A stretch of 64,000 bases of DNA. Origin: Ectobius pallidus (lineage: Eukaryota; Arthropoda; Insecta; Blattodea; Ectobiidae). The stretch's first letter is position 1. The number at the start of each line of letters is the position of its first letter. Location of the stretch: NCBI GenBank assembly GCA_964059195.1, contig CAXKWD010000002.1, forward strand, positions 50,804,923-50,868,922, read 5' to 3'. A program made the translations under genes and the position numbers. Shown piece after piece: positions 1 through 12,852 of the stretch. The notes beneath the pieces were generated by a model. It did not search any database, had not been told where the DNA came from, and saw nothing but the letters and a program-made list of their open reading frames with translations.

Positions 1-2475
1 TGTTAATGTAACATTTGCTGTAAAATTTTCCCAAAATTTTAAATATATATACATATCTTCAAATTTACTTTACATTTATTATTTTTAGATCAGTGTAAAA
101 GTTTAACAGTACACACATATTGAAGAGTTCCCCCTGAAAATCAGCACTTACTACAGTTAAGTGTTATAAATGATCTACAAATTATATACGAATTTTAGAG
201 AAAGGACCACAGTTTGATGTAATTAAGGCTTGCAATGGCCCAAAATTTACAGTATTATTTTCCTTTAACATGTTTCTAATTTGTGTAAGTTAATATTGTC
301 CATAATGAAGGCTATTAATTTTATTTTGGGCATTCTTCTTGTTTTTTTATTTTTGATCTCTGTACCTTATGCTCTAATTCTAGCATTTTAAGTACATGTC
401 AGGCAAATTCTTATAAATCTGATTATCTGGATTAATATAAGCTGTATTTCAAAACATGGATGGCAAACTTGTCTATACATTTACACTTCTGAAGAAAAAA
501 TGTACAGTACTTAAACAAAATTAAGTAAAAATTATTAAATGGCTAATAAAAGTTGGCAACATTTACTCTTCCTGTAAAGAAAATAAATAAAATTGCACTA
601 TCCTATTTCCAAAGAAGTACAACACTCTACTTAGAGAAAATAAATATATATATTCTGGTTTAAGTAAGGTATGCATCTTGCTCAAGTATTAGATGAGAAT
701 TTATTCTGTTGCTATAAGTAATACAATAGTAAGTGATTTATTTTTATTCTTGTAAACCCTCGCTACATGGACATCTCTATTCGAGATTTGCGATCATTTG
801 GATTGTTTCTCATAATTTAAAAGAATGTCCCAAAATTACAAAATTTAATTGCAACAAGATTATTTATTGCCAGGGTGTTAAACAACTTGCAATACTCACG
901 TCAGATTTCTTTAGGAAGATTATCATCCCACATTTTAAAAAAAAGGGCTATCACACTAAGTGAATACAGCTTTGCAGGCTAGTATTGAGTCTCTTTTATG
1001 TTTCGTGTGTTTGTTTAGTTCATATGCTGTATATATTATGTATTATATTCATATTATGTCTTATTACAACAACTTCCAAAAACTATTTAGAATAACATCT
1101 CTGTTATTCAAAAATTGGGACCAAGAAGTCATACCAATTGTCACTCTCAAAACGGTGAGTATTTACTGTAAATATTTATATGCAAAAAGTTAAATTTTAA
1201 GCGATACACAAAATATAAAATAGCAGAAAAAGCGAGGGCCAGTATATTGCTCAAAAGTCAACTTATGACTTGTTTCTACAAAAATGTGTATAACTAAATT
1301 GCTGAAAACTCAAGTATTAATAGTCAATTTTTTTAAATTTAACTGTGCTCCCCCCCCCCCCCATGTTAACTTAAGCTGTTTATACTCCTTTGCAAAGAAT
1401 TGTACTTCTTTCTTGTAAAATGGTTTGTAAAAGCAAGTACAACAAGCCAAATGATTCCAGTACTCTTGTTTTATTAATTTGTTCATAGTTTATGTCACAT
1501 CTGGATGTATTAATACTTAAGAACAATGGATTACGTCCAATTGAGACAAGCAATAAACTCCTTAATTGCACTGTTTTTTTTATTTTCAAATAGTTAAATG
1601 TTACCCTAAGAAAGTAATGCTCCTACACTGTACAATGGTCTATATATAATATTTATAATATTTAAATTTTATGTATAATATATATACTATCTATAATCAT
1701 TTTATGTCATATATAAAATAATCAATCAACTCTTTAACGAGTTGTTACTTTTCACTTCTATGTTCAGGATTAACAGTCATCTCACCGGGTATAATACACA
1801 GACAAGTTCAAAATGCTTAATACTTGTAACATGAATATAAATTAACATCAATTTTAATTTTTTCCAATATGGTTTTATAAATAGTGCATGTATAAAAGAT
1901 AATTTGTTAATACTTTTAGATCCATTTTACAATCTGTAAGCATATGGAACCTGTCTCAACACTACATCCTTGTGTGGAATGGCCGTTAAGTAACTTTTCT
2001 CATAACAGAGTGTCAAACTCTTGAAAATGTGTCCAATTGCCATAAAAAAAACTTGAGATTCATCTCAGTTTAACCATATGGCAACCCTGTCCATGATGAC
2101 AAACTGCTGTATGAGGGATTAATTTATACATTTGATTCTACAAAATAAAAACTATTACAAATCAAATACAAGGTACCTTTTATTACTCAAATCTTTGATC
2201 TAGCTTGCTCTTATATTAAATAACTGTATGTTTCACATCTTTCATTGCAAATTGAATATATACCTTTATTCATACCATTATGCCTTTTAGGCTAAAACAC
2301 TTTCAAATCTCTTCATTAACAGTGTAATGTAGGCTACATATGGAAAGAGAGACAGTAATATTTCGCTATTTTGTTCATGATTAGCATATATCAGAAATCA
2401 TTGAGCAGAAACCAGTAAATCCCAAATTCAAATCTCATTATGGTATAATGGTACCCCATTAAGGACTGTATTAAG
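1..2475. other. AT-rich intergenic DNA
   Basis: No gene, transposon terminus or coding similarity recognised. It holds only short chance frames, a poly-C run at 1350-1362 and scattered AT-rich simple sequence. Confidence 0.6.
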
Positions 2476-2830
2476 TTGTTACATCCATCCCCGGGTTCAA
2501 ATCCTGGTCAGGACAAGTTACCTGTATGGGGTGTTTTCTCAGCTATGAGAAAAATGTCAAGTAACTGTAGGCCCTTGTGGTTCCCAAATATCATTTGGCC
2601 ATCATTATCACCTTCATCCCATCCTCGCCTTTTTAGAGTTTATGTATGTGAGAAAGTTGTGTCTCATCCTATGGGTTTGTGTTGCCTCGGAGGTGGCTCC
2701 GGCATAGAGCCAATCCCACACCCGGAGAGGTCCTCCATGTTCATGAATGGTCAAAAAAGTACATATATGTAATCAATAGGTAATCCTTCTCCCGACAGGT
2801 AGCTGCCCTGTATACGGGTGCATAATTCCT
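2476..2830. repeat. tRNA-type SINE fragment joined to a second dispersed repeat
   Basis: The left part has a B-box-like GGGTTCAAATCC (about 2492-2503) followed by tggtcaggacaagttacctg, typical of tRNA-derived SINE heads and bodies. The right part (about 2718-2800) is the reverse complement of a repeat also found at 14260-14342 and, more diverged, at about 40803-40880. The shared words include cctgtcgggaga, a cttttttga core and catggagg. The two parts may be one composite SINE or two adjacent insertions. Confidence 0.55.
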
Positions 2831-3887
2831 ACGATAAAGGAGGTAAATATACGAACAAGAAAGAAAGATTAAGTTGATAAAAAAAAAATCCATTTACTAG
2901 AGGAATTGTACTATAATATCAGTTGGAGATGATACAATTTTCTGTTGCTCTCTACTTGTTAAAACAGATCACATTTTTTGTATGGTGAGATGGGGATTTA
3001 GAAGTAGTGCAGTTTCCTGCAAGGTTTCAAATGAGACCTCTTTAACCGTGGTAATTCACAGTTTTTCGTTTCCTCGAGGGCCATCAATTCAACACAAAAC
3101 ACTGCTTCAGGAACACACCATAGATCAATGACATGAAAAGTGTCTTATATTTTTATAAACAGTAAATGTTCACCATCACTTGATAAATAAGCAAATAAAC
3201 AATTACATAGATGTGCTCTATTTAATTTAAACTTAAGACTCATATGTCTAATGTCTAAACTCAATGTGATATGCCCAAACAAGTAACCAATTGGGCATTG
3301 ATAGTGCGACATTCTTTGTTGAACATTGTATATTCTTGATTGTAAATACTCAAATGATCTGAAAGCCACTGACATATTTTGATTTTACTCCCAAATTTGT
3401 TAGGACCTCAGTGCTGAAATCATATTAGCTGAAATATTACCATCCTCCTATCCACATCAATATAGAAGCAATGTACATTAGTTCTACCTAGAATATTGTA
3501 AAAATTAGTACAAAACACTTCAGATCTGATATTAACAGTGAATTATTATTTGGTTTGTTTATTTCTTATGGATTGATAAACTGAAAATCTCTTTGATAGG
3601 CTACTATATTTCATAGAAACTGAATCAGGTTTTTTCTTTCACGGCGGTGTAAGTATGAAAGACGGTCAAATTTAAACAGTCTTAAATAATTTTAACAGAC
3701 TATTTTAAAAAATTTAACTCTGGCAAGTCTATGTTAAGGAAACTCTGTTTTAATTTTCACTGTTCTGATGTGGGTTTCATACATATCAGAACATGTTAAA
3801 TGTTTCCTTCAGAATGACTGACTGAACAATACTCGGCTGCTCCTGAGAGCAGTGACAGTTCAACTAGTCAAGGTCCGAAACTACATA
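2831..3887. other. Unassigned intergenic DNA
   Basis: AT-rich. Nothing recognisable on either strand. Confidence 0.5.
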
Positions 3888-4483
3888 CAGCAGAACCCCG
3901 TTTATCCAAAACAACTGAGGCTGGGGTGATTTCAGATAACCCATTAATTCAAATACGAACACCCGTTAAAAATAAAAATAGTTCTATGACGTTTAAAACA
4001 TTTAATTTCAATAATTCTGGAAACATTTACGAATGGAAATACATAATACAGTTTGGTATGTCAACAATCTACTTAAAAAAAATTTAAATCAAATCTTTTT
4101 GTAATGTTCCTTGCTGCTATGTCTTTCCATTGCTTAATTAGTAGAACATCTGCAGAGATGCTTCCTCATTTTCCTCCATGAATGATTTTAAAATTTACAC
4201 TTCGTGAATTGCTGGAAGTCAGAAAAACTGCTTTCTCTTTGTACAGTACCGACCTTACTACTCATTAAAAGATCCCTTTAGAAAGATTATATTTATGACC
4301 TGTTCACAAAGACTAGGTGGTACCGTTATCTCTTTATCAGTCTTTTATTGTACTTTAAAGTTTTGGAGGCTTTAAGTACAGGTCTGCATAAACTAAATTC
4401 CGAAGTTAGAAATTTTTACAAGTGGAAAAATCAGTTTCCGTTAACTAGGGCTTCGTTGAAGTTTGAGCAAGCGGGTTCTGCTG
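3888..4483 (-). mobile_element. Tigger/pogo-type DNA transposon remnant (TA target site)
   Basis: The ends are CAGCAGAACCCCGTTTATCC on the left and GGGTTCTGCTG on the right, i.e. inverted repeats beginning CAGCAGAACCC, each flanked by TA (3886-3887, 4484-4485). The left end followed by a gataacc block is the usual look of pogo/Tigger termini. On the minus strand around 4090-4190 a short frame reads MEENEEASADVLLIKQW and then KDIAA, resembling the C-terminal tail of Tigger/jerky-type transposases. The 596-bp length means most of the transposase is gone. Confidence 0.75.
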
Positions 4484-4737
4484 TATACATGAATGTATTT
4501 AATATTAGTCTTGTGATTCCAAAAAAACTAAATATTATTTGAGAGACTTTAGAACATAATTTCATTACCTCTAGATGAACTAGAGGTCGAAGGAAAAGCA
4601 AATTAATAAATTAAGAAAGAAAACAAACACTGGTTACTGACTATACAGGATTTCAAAAGCTGGACAAAATGGACAGAACACTACCAGTAACTTCTCTACT
4701 TCTTTAGCTTATATTCATTCTATGGTGGGCAGTGTTG

Positions 4738-5112
4738 CTGACAATAGACTAACCGCCACTTTCTTGCAGAGCAGCGACATGGAGAGCCAAAGGTCCGTGG
4801 TTCAAAACCAGGCTATTGCAATTAATTTTTCAGTCTGATCTACCTTTTGAGCTTTGACTACACAAATGGCCGGTGTGAAAGAATTATAATTCCACTGAGA
4901 CCTACTAGTGGTTTACTATAAAGTCTGGACCTTAAAGCACATACTGGGGTGTTATCTCAATATTGAGAACGCCTGATGGTATAATGGGATATGTGAGTCA
5001 GTTGGAGAATTTAATGCTGTACCGGCAAGTTGCCACGGTAGCTCAAGTTGCAGAGCAGTGGGACGGAAAGCCGAAGATCTGTGGTTCAAATCCCGACTAT
5101 GGCACTGACTTT
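4738..5112 (+). repeat. Two tandem tRNA-derived SINE-like units
   Basis: Two units in the same orientation. The first has gcagagcagcgac and a B-box-like ggttcaaaacc (about 4800-4810). The second has an A-box-like tagctcaagttgcagagc (about 5039-5056) and the B-box ggttcaaatcc (about 5085-5095). The A-to-B spacing fits a tRNA-derived RNA polymerase III promoter. The tRNA fold is not intact, so these are not functional tRNA genes. Confidence 0.55.
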
Positions 5113-5170
5113 TTCAGTATAACTTTATCTTTTCTAAAGCAGAAAACTCTGTTTATAGAAATTATAACAT

Positions 5171-6168
5171 AATGGCTCAAAAGGCAAATGCATGCACCCT
5201 GCTACTCTATTTACTGTAAGTACAGCAGTCAGGTGGCAGGATATCCCTCATGGAATGCAAAGTCATAAAGTTGAAGTTAAATTAGGCTAATTCTAAAAAT
5301 CTAAAGTCACCGGAACTGCTTGTCTATCAATTCCATGCTCAATAAAAAAAGTGGTAAAGAATACAAATTTATGGGTTGCTATACAACATAAATGTAGGGA
5401 AGCAATTATAATAAAATGATTACAACTTGAGTTCAATTGTGAAACATAATTTTTTAAAGTTCAACCCATATAATAAAAGCTTACTAAGTATTCAGCAACA
5501 GACAGGAATTCTTATATTAAATCATTAGTTATTTTAATGATTTGTTTTCTAAATTGAAAGTAAAAAAAAAAAAACAGATTAATAAAGGCATGTTGAGTGA
5601 CCTGGGAAGTGTGCAGATAGGTACTGTTCTGTCATTTTGTCGGTTATTTAATTCAATATTTTTCCAACTCTTTCCATGGCTGTTCATTTCCTTTTAAAAT
5701 CTACAAAATTGTTGAAAAGATCAACTAGGACTTACATTAGAACATGGCAGTTTGTATTCAGGACAAGCTAGTTCTTTCACCTGGGACATTTCCTTTGCAT
5801 AAACATAGAAAACTATTTGAAACTACTTTTTCAACCTGGGAGAACTTTCAACTCTTTCTCATAAACCAAAGCAGTGGGCCCTAGATTATCATATTGATGC
5901 TCATACATCTTTCCTTTCCAACATATTCTTCAAGTGGAAAACCTGGCCTTGGGAAAGTGAGTATGAACAATATTACTTTCTGCAATAAGAAAATGATTGT
6001 TAACTTGCCTCTCTTTTACTAGTATATTGTATTGCAATAAACCTTGTATTTAAAAAAGTGCCGACTGGAAGATTATCTGCTTAACCAATTCACAAAATGC
6101 TTGCACATACCTGGAATATAGCCTTTTAGTAGCTGTTCATAAGGTATGTGTATCCCCTTCATTACACA
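5171..6168. other. Unassigned DNA downstream of the I-Smad gene
   Basis: AT-rich. No coding or transposon signature recognised. Confidence 0.5.
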
Positions 6169-7126
6169 TTTATTAGGAATCTAACTCAATATTCCAGACA
6201 AACAACATCATAATCCTACTCTCAGTGTTTTAAAACCAAACCACAACATATGATTTAAGCTGCATGTCTTGTGTTTGTATTTTCCTAATATGACCTAAAA
6301 AGTTGAGAAAGACGAAAATGACTTCTAAATTAAAACATTAATAGTTATACAAGTTCGAACAGAAATTAAATACAAAAGAGTCACTCTGATTTTATCATAT
6401 ATACCAACGAAAGATACAGAAATTACTATGGCGGCAAACTTCCTTTGAATCAGATACATAAAATTTATAGAAAAGTCTGTGCAACTAGTAGTTAGTTGGT
6501 ATAGTCCCCAACAGGCATTTACTGCCTTTTTAAAAAAATAAAATAAAAAATAAATAATAATAATAATAATTCATTCTCTTCCTGAATTCAATATTTCTTT
6601 CTTCCTTTCTTTTTCTTATTGTAAATAACATTGACAATATGGCTACGATGCTTGATGCCTGTTGGAACAAAAATTTCCTTTTTATGAATCTTCCAGTGAA
6701 CAGCACATTTTTAGACTGTTTCCCTATTTTTTTCTGTAAGTGATGAACTTTCTGTACATCTTGAAAATACTTAGTACAATATATAAAAAAAGAGATGAGA
6801 AAGAGAAATCTATTCCTCCACAGGGAAAGTTTTAATATCAGTTCTTTTTCCGATGGCAAGCACTCTCGCTGTGGTTTGTAAGGCAAATGACTAAGAGGAG
6901 TGACCACGAAGAGTGTTCAGTCAGTTGAGTTTCTGCTGCTGCGTTTCGACCACAAAAGCTGCCGGCAGGCAATTTTCCATAACTGTTTACTTGTTCTTCA
7001 ATATTGCCTGACACTTGGTCAACCTGGAGCACACAACCGTACACGCGTTCACGCACGGCAAGGACGGATGGCATACCAAGCAGATCAGGCTAATGCTGTT
7101 ATCATGGCACATGGTATCGGCACTTA
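6169..7126 (-). other. Probable 3' UTR of the I-Smad gene, with candidate poly(A) signal
   Basis: This begins directly after the TGA of the terminal exon. The first canonical AATAAA on the minus strand that I can find downstream of the stop is at 6169-6174, about 950 nt away. It would define the UTR end shortly below 6169. Open frames on the plus strand over 6900-7316 are antisense shadows of the exon. The true end needs transcript data, and non-canonical signals nearer the stop are possible. Confidence 0.4.
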
Positions 7127-7446
7127 TCACCTGCATGGTGCGAGCAACACTTCTAACCAGCACGGACATGCTGTCACTTCCTGCCTAGAATACTTGGGTC
7201 CCCAGCCTTTTGCAAAACTAATGCGAACCGAGTTGGGGTCAACAGGACCTGTGCCAGCAAAGTCCCAATGTCGAGCACATGCTGCCTTGTCTGCATTGAA
7301 AATGTTCAGGCAGTGACCAGGTGGTACTCGATACACTAGAAGTGTTCTTGATTCTGGATCATCCAACGTTGGAGAATTCACAAAGATTGGGCTATCAGAA
7401 CGGTTGTACGCCCACACTCCATCACCTTCCTGGCTTAACGTTACAC
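7127..7446 (-). CDS. Dad: Inhibitory Smad (SMAD6/7, Dad-like), terminal coding exon: C-terminal half of MH2 domain
   Basis: I-Smads block BMP/TGF-beta signalling by binding activated type I receptors and competing with receptor Smads in the cytoplasm. The exon opens at a clean acceptor (pyrimidine tract, then TTTTACAG) in phase 1 and ends in TGA at 7127-7129, giving about 106 residues. Visible MH2 hallmarks in order are [46 protein letters not shown] (the L3-loop region) and CPCWLEVLL. The chain stops just after CWLEVLL and lacks the C-terminal SSXS phosphorylation motif of receptor Smads, as expected of the inhibitory class. VYRVPPGH followed by the short LNIFNADK segment also fits SMAD6/7 better than SMAD1/5 or SMAD4. 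The upstream frame runs into intron sequence, so the true start of this exon is the acceptor at 7446/7447 and not an upstream ATG. Class assignment is strong. Dad versus another I-Smad copy rests on this being an insect. Confidence 0.93.
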
Positions 7447-9277
7447 CTGTAAAAGGAAAAAAAAAAAATTTAGAACTTGTGGCAACAGCCGCAATACAAG
7501 TATAATCTGACACATGGCTGTTGAAATGGGCAAATAGATCTCATAAGCATGATATCATTAACTCAGATTAAGATTCAATAAAAGTTACTAAATGTTTGAA
7601 AAGATGTTTTACATTTCCAAAGCACTTCCTATGAACAGTGAATTCCAACAGAATAATTTAGAGAATCCTATATTGTAATGAATAATTATGTAAAAATTAT
7701 ATAATTGTATAGGACAAAAAACCCACAAGGAATAGCTGCCCTGATTATTAGGGAAACCCTCAAATTCTCAATACCTAAAGTTGGATAACCAACCGTTAAT
7801 AATGCAACAAATCTTTGCTTTTGTAGAAATATAAATATAAAACAAATAATTCTATTTTTCATTAATGCATGTATTCTCTCGCTACCTGGGCTTTGTACCC
7901 TGTCAGAGGTGAGTTACAATGTGAAAAACATTTACAGATTAATTATTACAAACACCCATTCTAATAACTACACTACACCTAATATTCCTAACAAACTACC
8001 ATACGTTAGATCTAACTAAAAAATAAAATGACAAATAGATCTGTAATAAAAAAAGAGACCATTAAATAAATATGTCACATAAATAATACATATTTGTTGA
8101 TGTCAAACCTGTAAAATATCGGAATGATTACATATTTTTCTGCTGAGTGCATGTGCCCTTGCTTTCTTTATATTTTTTTATTAATTTTCTCTTGTTTTCT
8201 GTTAAGTCAATAATTAACAACAACCATATTGCCTTATGGAATAGGGCAACATCATTGCTTCAAGCACCTTGCAAATGAGTAAAAGTAAAAGTTCTATTTA
8301 GATAATTGTGTGTTAAATTTACAAGAGATTCATAAAACTGCAAGACATTTTTCTGAAAAAGATAGTTTAGTGGACACATCTTTGCCATTCTAAGTGCCTC
8401 GTATGATATGTTTATTTCACCTGTTCAAAATGACAATAAGTGAATGTGGTAGAAGCTGTTTGCTTAAACTCAAATCACACAATGATCTCAAATTCTCAGA
8501 ATAATAAGGTAAATTACTGAATTACTGAACCTTCCTCTACAACAACTATCGTCAAGTACTGAGCAGTCCAAGTTTGCCTGCTCAGTACATAAGTATGATG
8601 GGAGCAATGGAAAGAGAAACAAAGGGGAAAATGTTGAGATCATTCATACCCTCCCTCAATGGTTCGGCAGATCAGGTTCAGTCCTGTTGAGTACTGCAGT
8701 GTTCAAATCAATTTGTATCACAAATTTACTCCTGTGCAGTTACAGGAACTGCGTTTACAACCGCCTTGCTCCTCAGCTTTCCTTGTGGAAAACAGCTTTC
8801 CTTGTGAAAAACACTAACAGGAGTGGAGCAGATAAAGCCGGCTCCCTAGAGCAGTGTACTGATGATGGCTGCTCTTCAAATTTCCAGTGGAATAAAAGAA
8901 GGAAAAATATATGATATTCTGCTGGAAATAATAAAGATGATTTCTTGCTTCCATATTGAACTGACAGATCACATGGTATTGTGCACTGTGTATATACTTT
9001 ATCTCAAAAGCACAATTTTTTTATTTGCTGCCATACTGATCTGAGGCATCAGTTTTATGTTTAACAGAAAGATTAAACTAGTTGCGAGGTTAGTAAAAGG
9101 ATACAAAAATATACTAAGCCCAGCATAAAAAATAAATGAAATCATAAAATACTCCTGTCCAACATTAAATGCAGGTACTGAAATCAACATGGTGGGAAAA
9201 ATATATATAAGACTGAGTCAACAAAGTGATGAAAAGCTAGTGTGATTAATTCAGATTTCACATTATTGTTTGCTTAC
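7447..9277 (-). other. Last intron of the I-Smad gene
   Basis: A 1,831-bp intron bounded by GTAAGC (donor) and a TTTTTTTCCTTTTACAG-like acceptor on the minus strand. It interrupts a Gly codon between KIGL and VTLSQ. The content is AT-rich. Short open frames inside it have no recognisable domain, and no transposon end was delimited. Confidence 0.9.
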
Positions 9278-9484
9278 CAAGGCCTATTTTGGCGCGTGTC
9301 CTCCGGACGGACTCGTGGGGTGGGGAATAGGTGTGTTGTGCCAACGTGGATAGACACAACCCATCGCCATGAGGTAGTGAGGTGAACACATTCACAGCCG
9401 GCAATTCCACGGAAAACAGTCGACCAACTCGAGTCGTCAGTTCCCAGTATGCCAGCTTGCACCATTCCCTTTCTCCAGGCTCTC
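9278..9484 (-). CDS. Dad: Inhibitory Smad (Dad-like), penultimate visible exon: N-terminal half of MH2 domain
   Basis: A 207-nt exon encoding the start of the MH2 domain: REWCKLAYWELTTRVGRLF, then a divergent VNVFTSLPHGDGLCL stretch and ESVRRTRAKIGLG, each aligning with the conserved WC..AYWE..TRVGRL and ESVRRTR.KIG.G blocks of SMAD6/7. The acceptor is TTGTTCCAG at 9485-9486. The donor is G|GTAAGC at 9276-9277. The exon ends on the first base of a Gly codon, and the next exon (starting at 7446) supplies GT, so the phases match and the joined reading runs ...KIGLG|VTLSQ. The exon begins with the last two bases of a Gly codon, so a further coding exon with a phase-1 donor must lie upstream (higher coordinates). 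No MH1 domain or PPxY linker was recognised anywhere up to 64000. Confidence 0.93.
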
Positions 9485-9805
9485 CTGGAACAACAAAAAA
9501 CACACATTTACTATAACTGCAAACATACCAGTATGCAAAGAACTTGGATTTTTTTTAATGAGTAGGGGCTCATTATTAATGTCCATTAGTTACTTAATAC
9601 ATATATATGTCATGTCATTACAATCATTCTATCTTCAAACACTTCTATCATGTTTAGTTCTTATCCACTCCATTTAAAAAAAGTTAAAAGATTACACTCC
9701 TCAGGGATTTCTTTAAAATTGTGTGTTCTCTCAGTTGCTAGTTGAACACAGCTGATGTTCTCAATTAATGTTTTCTTAAATTCAGTTTTATTTATACTCC
9801 TTTCA

Positions 9806-10208
9806 CAGGGTGTCCACCAAGTAATGCTGAAGAAATTCCCGGCTTATTCCCTGATTTTCATTGATCATTTCAGAAATTCCCGACCAAAATATGAAGCACT
9901 TTCTAATAACTGTGTAAGAAAAATTATAGGATTATACATACTTTAAATAAGAAAAACTTTTAGTAAGAAAAGTAAGTGCAAACAATAAGTACTTAGGCTA
10001 TAACAGATACAAAAATTAGGAACAATAAAATAAATTAAATATACTTTCATATACGCCTATTAATGTCTAGAAGTCATTTTGATCACACTTTGCAATTTTT
10101 CGAATTTTCCCGGATATTTTAATAAATTTATTGACTTTTCCCGGATTTTCCCGACCATACGAAATTCCCGGCCTTTTCCCGGATTTTACCCGACCAGTGG
10201 ACACCCTG
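9806..10208. mobile_element. Non-autonomous DNA transposon with CAGGGTGTCCAC ends
   Basis: The element starts CAGGGTGTCCACC and ends GTGGACACCCTG, a 12-bp perfect inverted terminus. TTTCA flanks both sides (9801-9805 and 10209-10213), giving a 5-bp duplication. The interior is built of repeated ttcccgg/ttcccgac words near both ends, which could serve as transposase binding repeats. No transposase remains in 403 bp. A five-base duplication is not the hAT rule, so I leave the superfamily open. Confidence 0.75.
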
Positions 10209-11400
10209 TTTCAGCATCAATGCCATATCAGAAGTTGAGGTTCTGTGTGTATACCAGTAGAACATGCAACTATTGATGTTTAAATATTTTCTATTGTTGG
10301 TGTGTTTTATGGCATCAGTAAATTTTAGCTGACATTGATTTCAATGAATTTGATTCATGAAGAAATAGCAAGAATGAGTCATTGTAAGTAAATATTCAAT
10401 TCGGCATTTGCCTTTATGACTGGGTAAACCATGAAAAAATCCAAGCTAAACTGGCTGGCTACAGAATTTGAACCTCCCTCGGCTAAATGTTTTTATTGTT
10501 GATCTATGCATCAGTATATTTCTTTCTTTCTTTCTTTCTCGATTTTATTCCAATTATACAGCAATATGCATCTGGGAATATAATCGTTTTTGGAACAAAA
10601 TTTCGTATTTCAAAGCGACCACCATCCCGCTGACATAATGTGGAAGTTAAGTAAACTTAATAATCTAATAAGGAAAGAAGCAGGTTCACTTTTGGGCTCA
10701 AATGGAATCATCATAAATCATAATTATATTTAAAGCACACACGTTATTTCCTATCTTAAAAAAGGAAATAATTGGAGTTCTAAATTGCAAATCAGTGCAA
10801 AACATTTTATAAAACTGTGCCTTCTTTTTTCGAAAATTTTAATAATATTAATACAGTAATCCAATAAGGAATGAAGGAGCTTTCCTTTGTACCAAATTGG
10901 AACCATCAGAATGTTGCTTGACCAGAAACAACATATTTTTTTATGGTCAAATAAAATAACATTTATAAATAAATCTTATAAACCTTATAAAAAAACTCTT
11001 GAAACATCATAGTTTCTGCTTATATTGCTGTCATTCTTGCATTCAAAATACGGCACAGCATTTATTTTCTTAAGCCCCTCTCTCGAAGTCTCGACGCAAT
11101 TGACAATTCAATTCTTCCCTCCCACCTGGAATTGCACATCAGTCATAGCAGAACTCAGTGTGGGATGTGGGCCTTGCGACAATGAATGGCGACAACATTG
11201 CTATTTTTAACCCCTGCCGTGTACCGTGACCTTCACCCTGCCGGCTAGACAGAATCTCGTCTTCACCCGCCCTCTCGACTGCTCGCGATGATCGATCGCT
11301 AGTTCTCCACCCCATCCACCAACATCCAGCGTTCTGCAATGACCCATTTCCTTACTTCTCGCAACCCAACAAAACAATCATGTTAACAATAAGTTTGAAC
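10209..11400. other. Unassigned, includes a GC-richer patch
   Basis: A (CTTT)n run sits at 10519-10539. Two related words around an aataagga core occur near 10660 and 10860, suggesting relics of one repeat. A GC-richer patch at about 11100-11340 has overlapping short frames on both strands but no recognisable protein. Confidence 0.45.
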
Positions 11401-11454
11401 GCCTATATTGCCTTAAAATTGGTACTTCTAACATCTTTAGAACCCAACATGTTT

Positions 11455-11800
11455 CCATGTATTCAGAATTTTCGGAAGTTATTCCTAATTGAGGACCATT
11501 TTGACAAAACTCAACATGTGCCAAAACATAAATTGTTCAGGAGGTTTCTTTAGTTTTTATAAACATATAGAAGCGTTTTTATAAACATATAGAAGATAGA
11601 AACCTTGCATATTGAGGCTTCAAAATGAATTGATTAGTATGTTGACTTTTCTTATGTTCTTTTTTCGCCATCTTAAAGATCTCATTTCAAAGCACCTAAA
11701 ACCATTAAAAAAACAATTTGGCAAAAAATGGAGATGTTAAGTTTTGCCAAAACGGTCCTCAATCGTATTAAGTATTCTTTAAAAAATACAGAATTCATTA
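11455..11800. mobile_element. Probable old MITE: imperfect inverted repeat around a short core
   Basis: The sequence ttgaggaccattttgacaaa (about 11492-11511) is mirrored by ttttgccaaaacggtcctcaa (11741-11761). The similarity continues outward (left tattcagaatttt; right, reversed, gaattctgtatttt). The core holds a 22-bp tandem duplication (11553-11574 and 11575-11596, unit gtttttataaacatatagaa plus two bases). The termini and a target duplication could not be fixed, so the family is unknown. Confidence 0.5.
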
Positions 11801-12663
11801 CGAGACCTTCCAACATTTTGTAATTTCACAAAAATATAAGGAAGACTTTTTTTTGTTAAAGAAGTTGCACTTTTTAATCCCACTTTCATCCAGAAAGGAC
11901 CTGCAAATTTGTCCTTAAATGACTAGGTACTGTAACTCCCATTTAAAATTTGACACGTGATAATGGTTCTTCCACATACTACGGAAGGGGTAAGTCGTAA
12001 GTGGATGACTCGTATACTCTACCCAAAGAAATTAATATTTACACATTTTAAAAACAAAAATTAGCTGAACACTTATAAGTTTTTTTTTTTTTTATTAAAG
12101 ATTTCAAAATTTTAAAGTCGAACCTCCGAAAATAAAACATTTTAGATCTGGGGACGCTGGAGACGAACCCGAGAACTCTCTTATACTGACGTAGCTAATA
12201 TTAAATTTAAAAAAATATATATATATCACGGACTCAGAGACTTCACGGCTACTACAGTATGCGTATCTGAAGAAATAAGTTCTATTTTTTTATGGGATAC
12301 GTTCATAGCATGAAATTTACATACTAGTACCTTAAAATTTCGTTAAATTCAACTGTGGATTAAACAAAGCACTATATGAAAAATAAATATTTGTGTAATG
12401 AACTTAATTATTTTCTTAACTTTGAAAATGTTCAGATTAATTAATTAATTCGGAATTTTTAACAGGGGATTTAATAATGTGGGACAAGAACTGCAGCTGT
12501 TTTAGACCTGCAGAAGTGAAATGTTTTAAGTTCAATTAATGGCTTCTTTGGTTTTTTCTTGTTGTCCATCGTCTGTACGGTGATACGGATGTGATCTAAA
12601 GTTTAATCAACATTTATATTAATAAAATATTTATACATTTTCTATAAAACTGATTATTTAGTA

Positions 12664-12852
12664 AACTCAGCCACTTGCTGAGATGACATAATCCAAACGT
12701 TTAATTAAACTTAGTACAAGTAAACAAACCACTTTATCGATGGTAATAACCACAATTCGTGAATCCATCACTCACGACAACTAGGTATCCTTGATTATCA
12801 AACTTAGCCAATTACTGAGCTGACATAACCCAAATATTTAATTGAACTTGGT
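12664..12852 (+). repeat. Pair of direct ~50-bp repeats
   Basis: About 12664-12715 and 12797-12850 both read aaact(c/t)agcca followed by ctgag(a/c)tgacataa(t/c)cc and ttaatt(a/g)aactt, about 134 bp apart. They are an old direct repeat of unknown origin. The surrounding 11.8-13.6 kb is otherwise featureless AT-rich DNA. Confidence 0.55.

Noticed and set aside
2476..5112. Possible intact tRNA genes (B boxes at ~2492, ~4800, ~5085)
   Set aside because: Acceptor and anticodon stems do not form. These are SINE heads.
6900..7316. 138-codon plus-strand open frame
   Set aside because: It is antisense to the I-Smad terminal exon and its UTR. The minus strand gives the conserved MH2 sequence.
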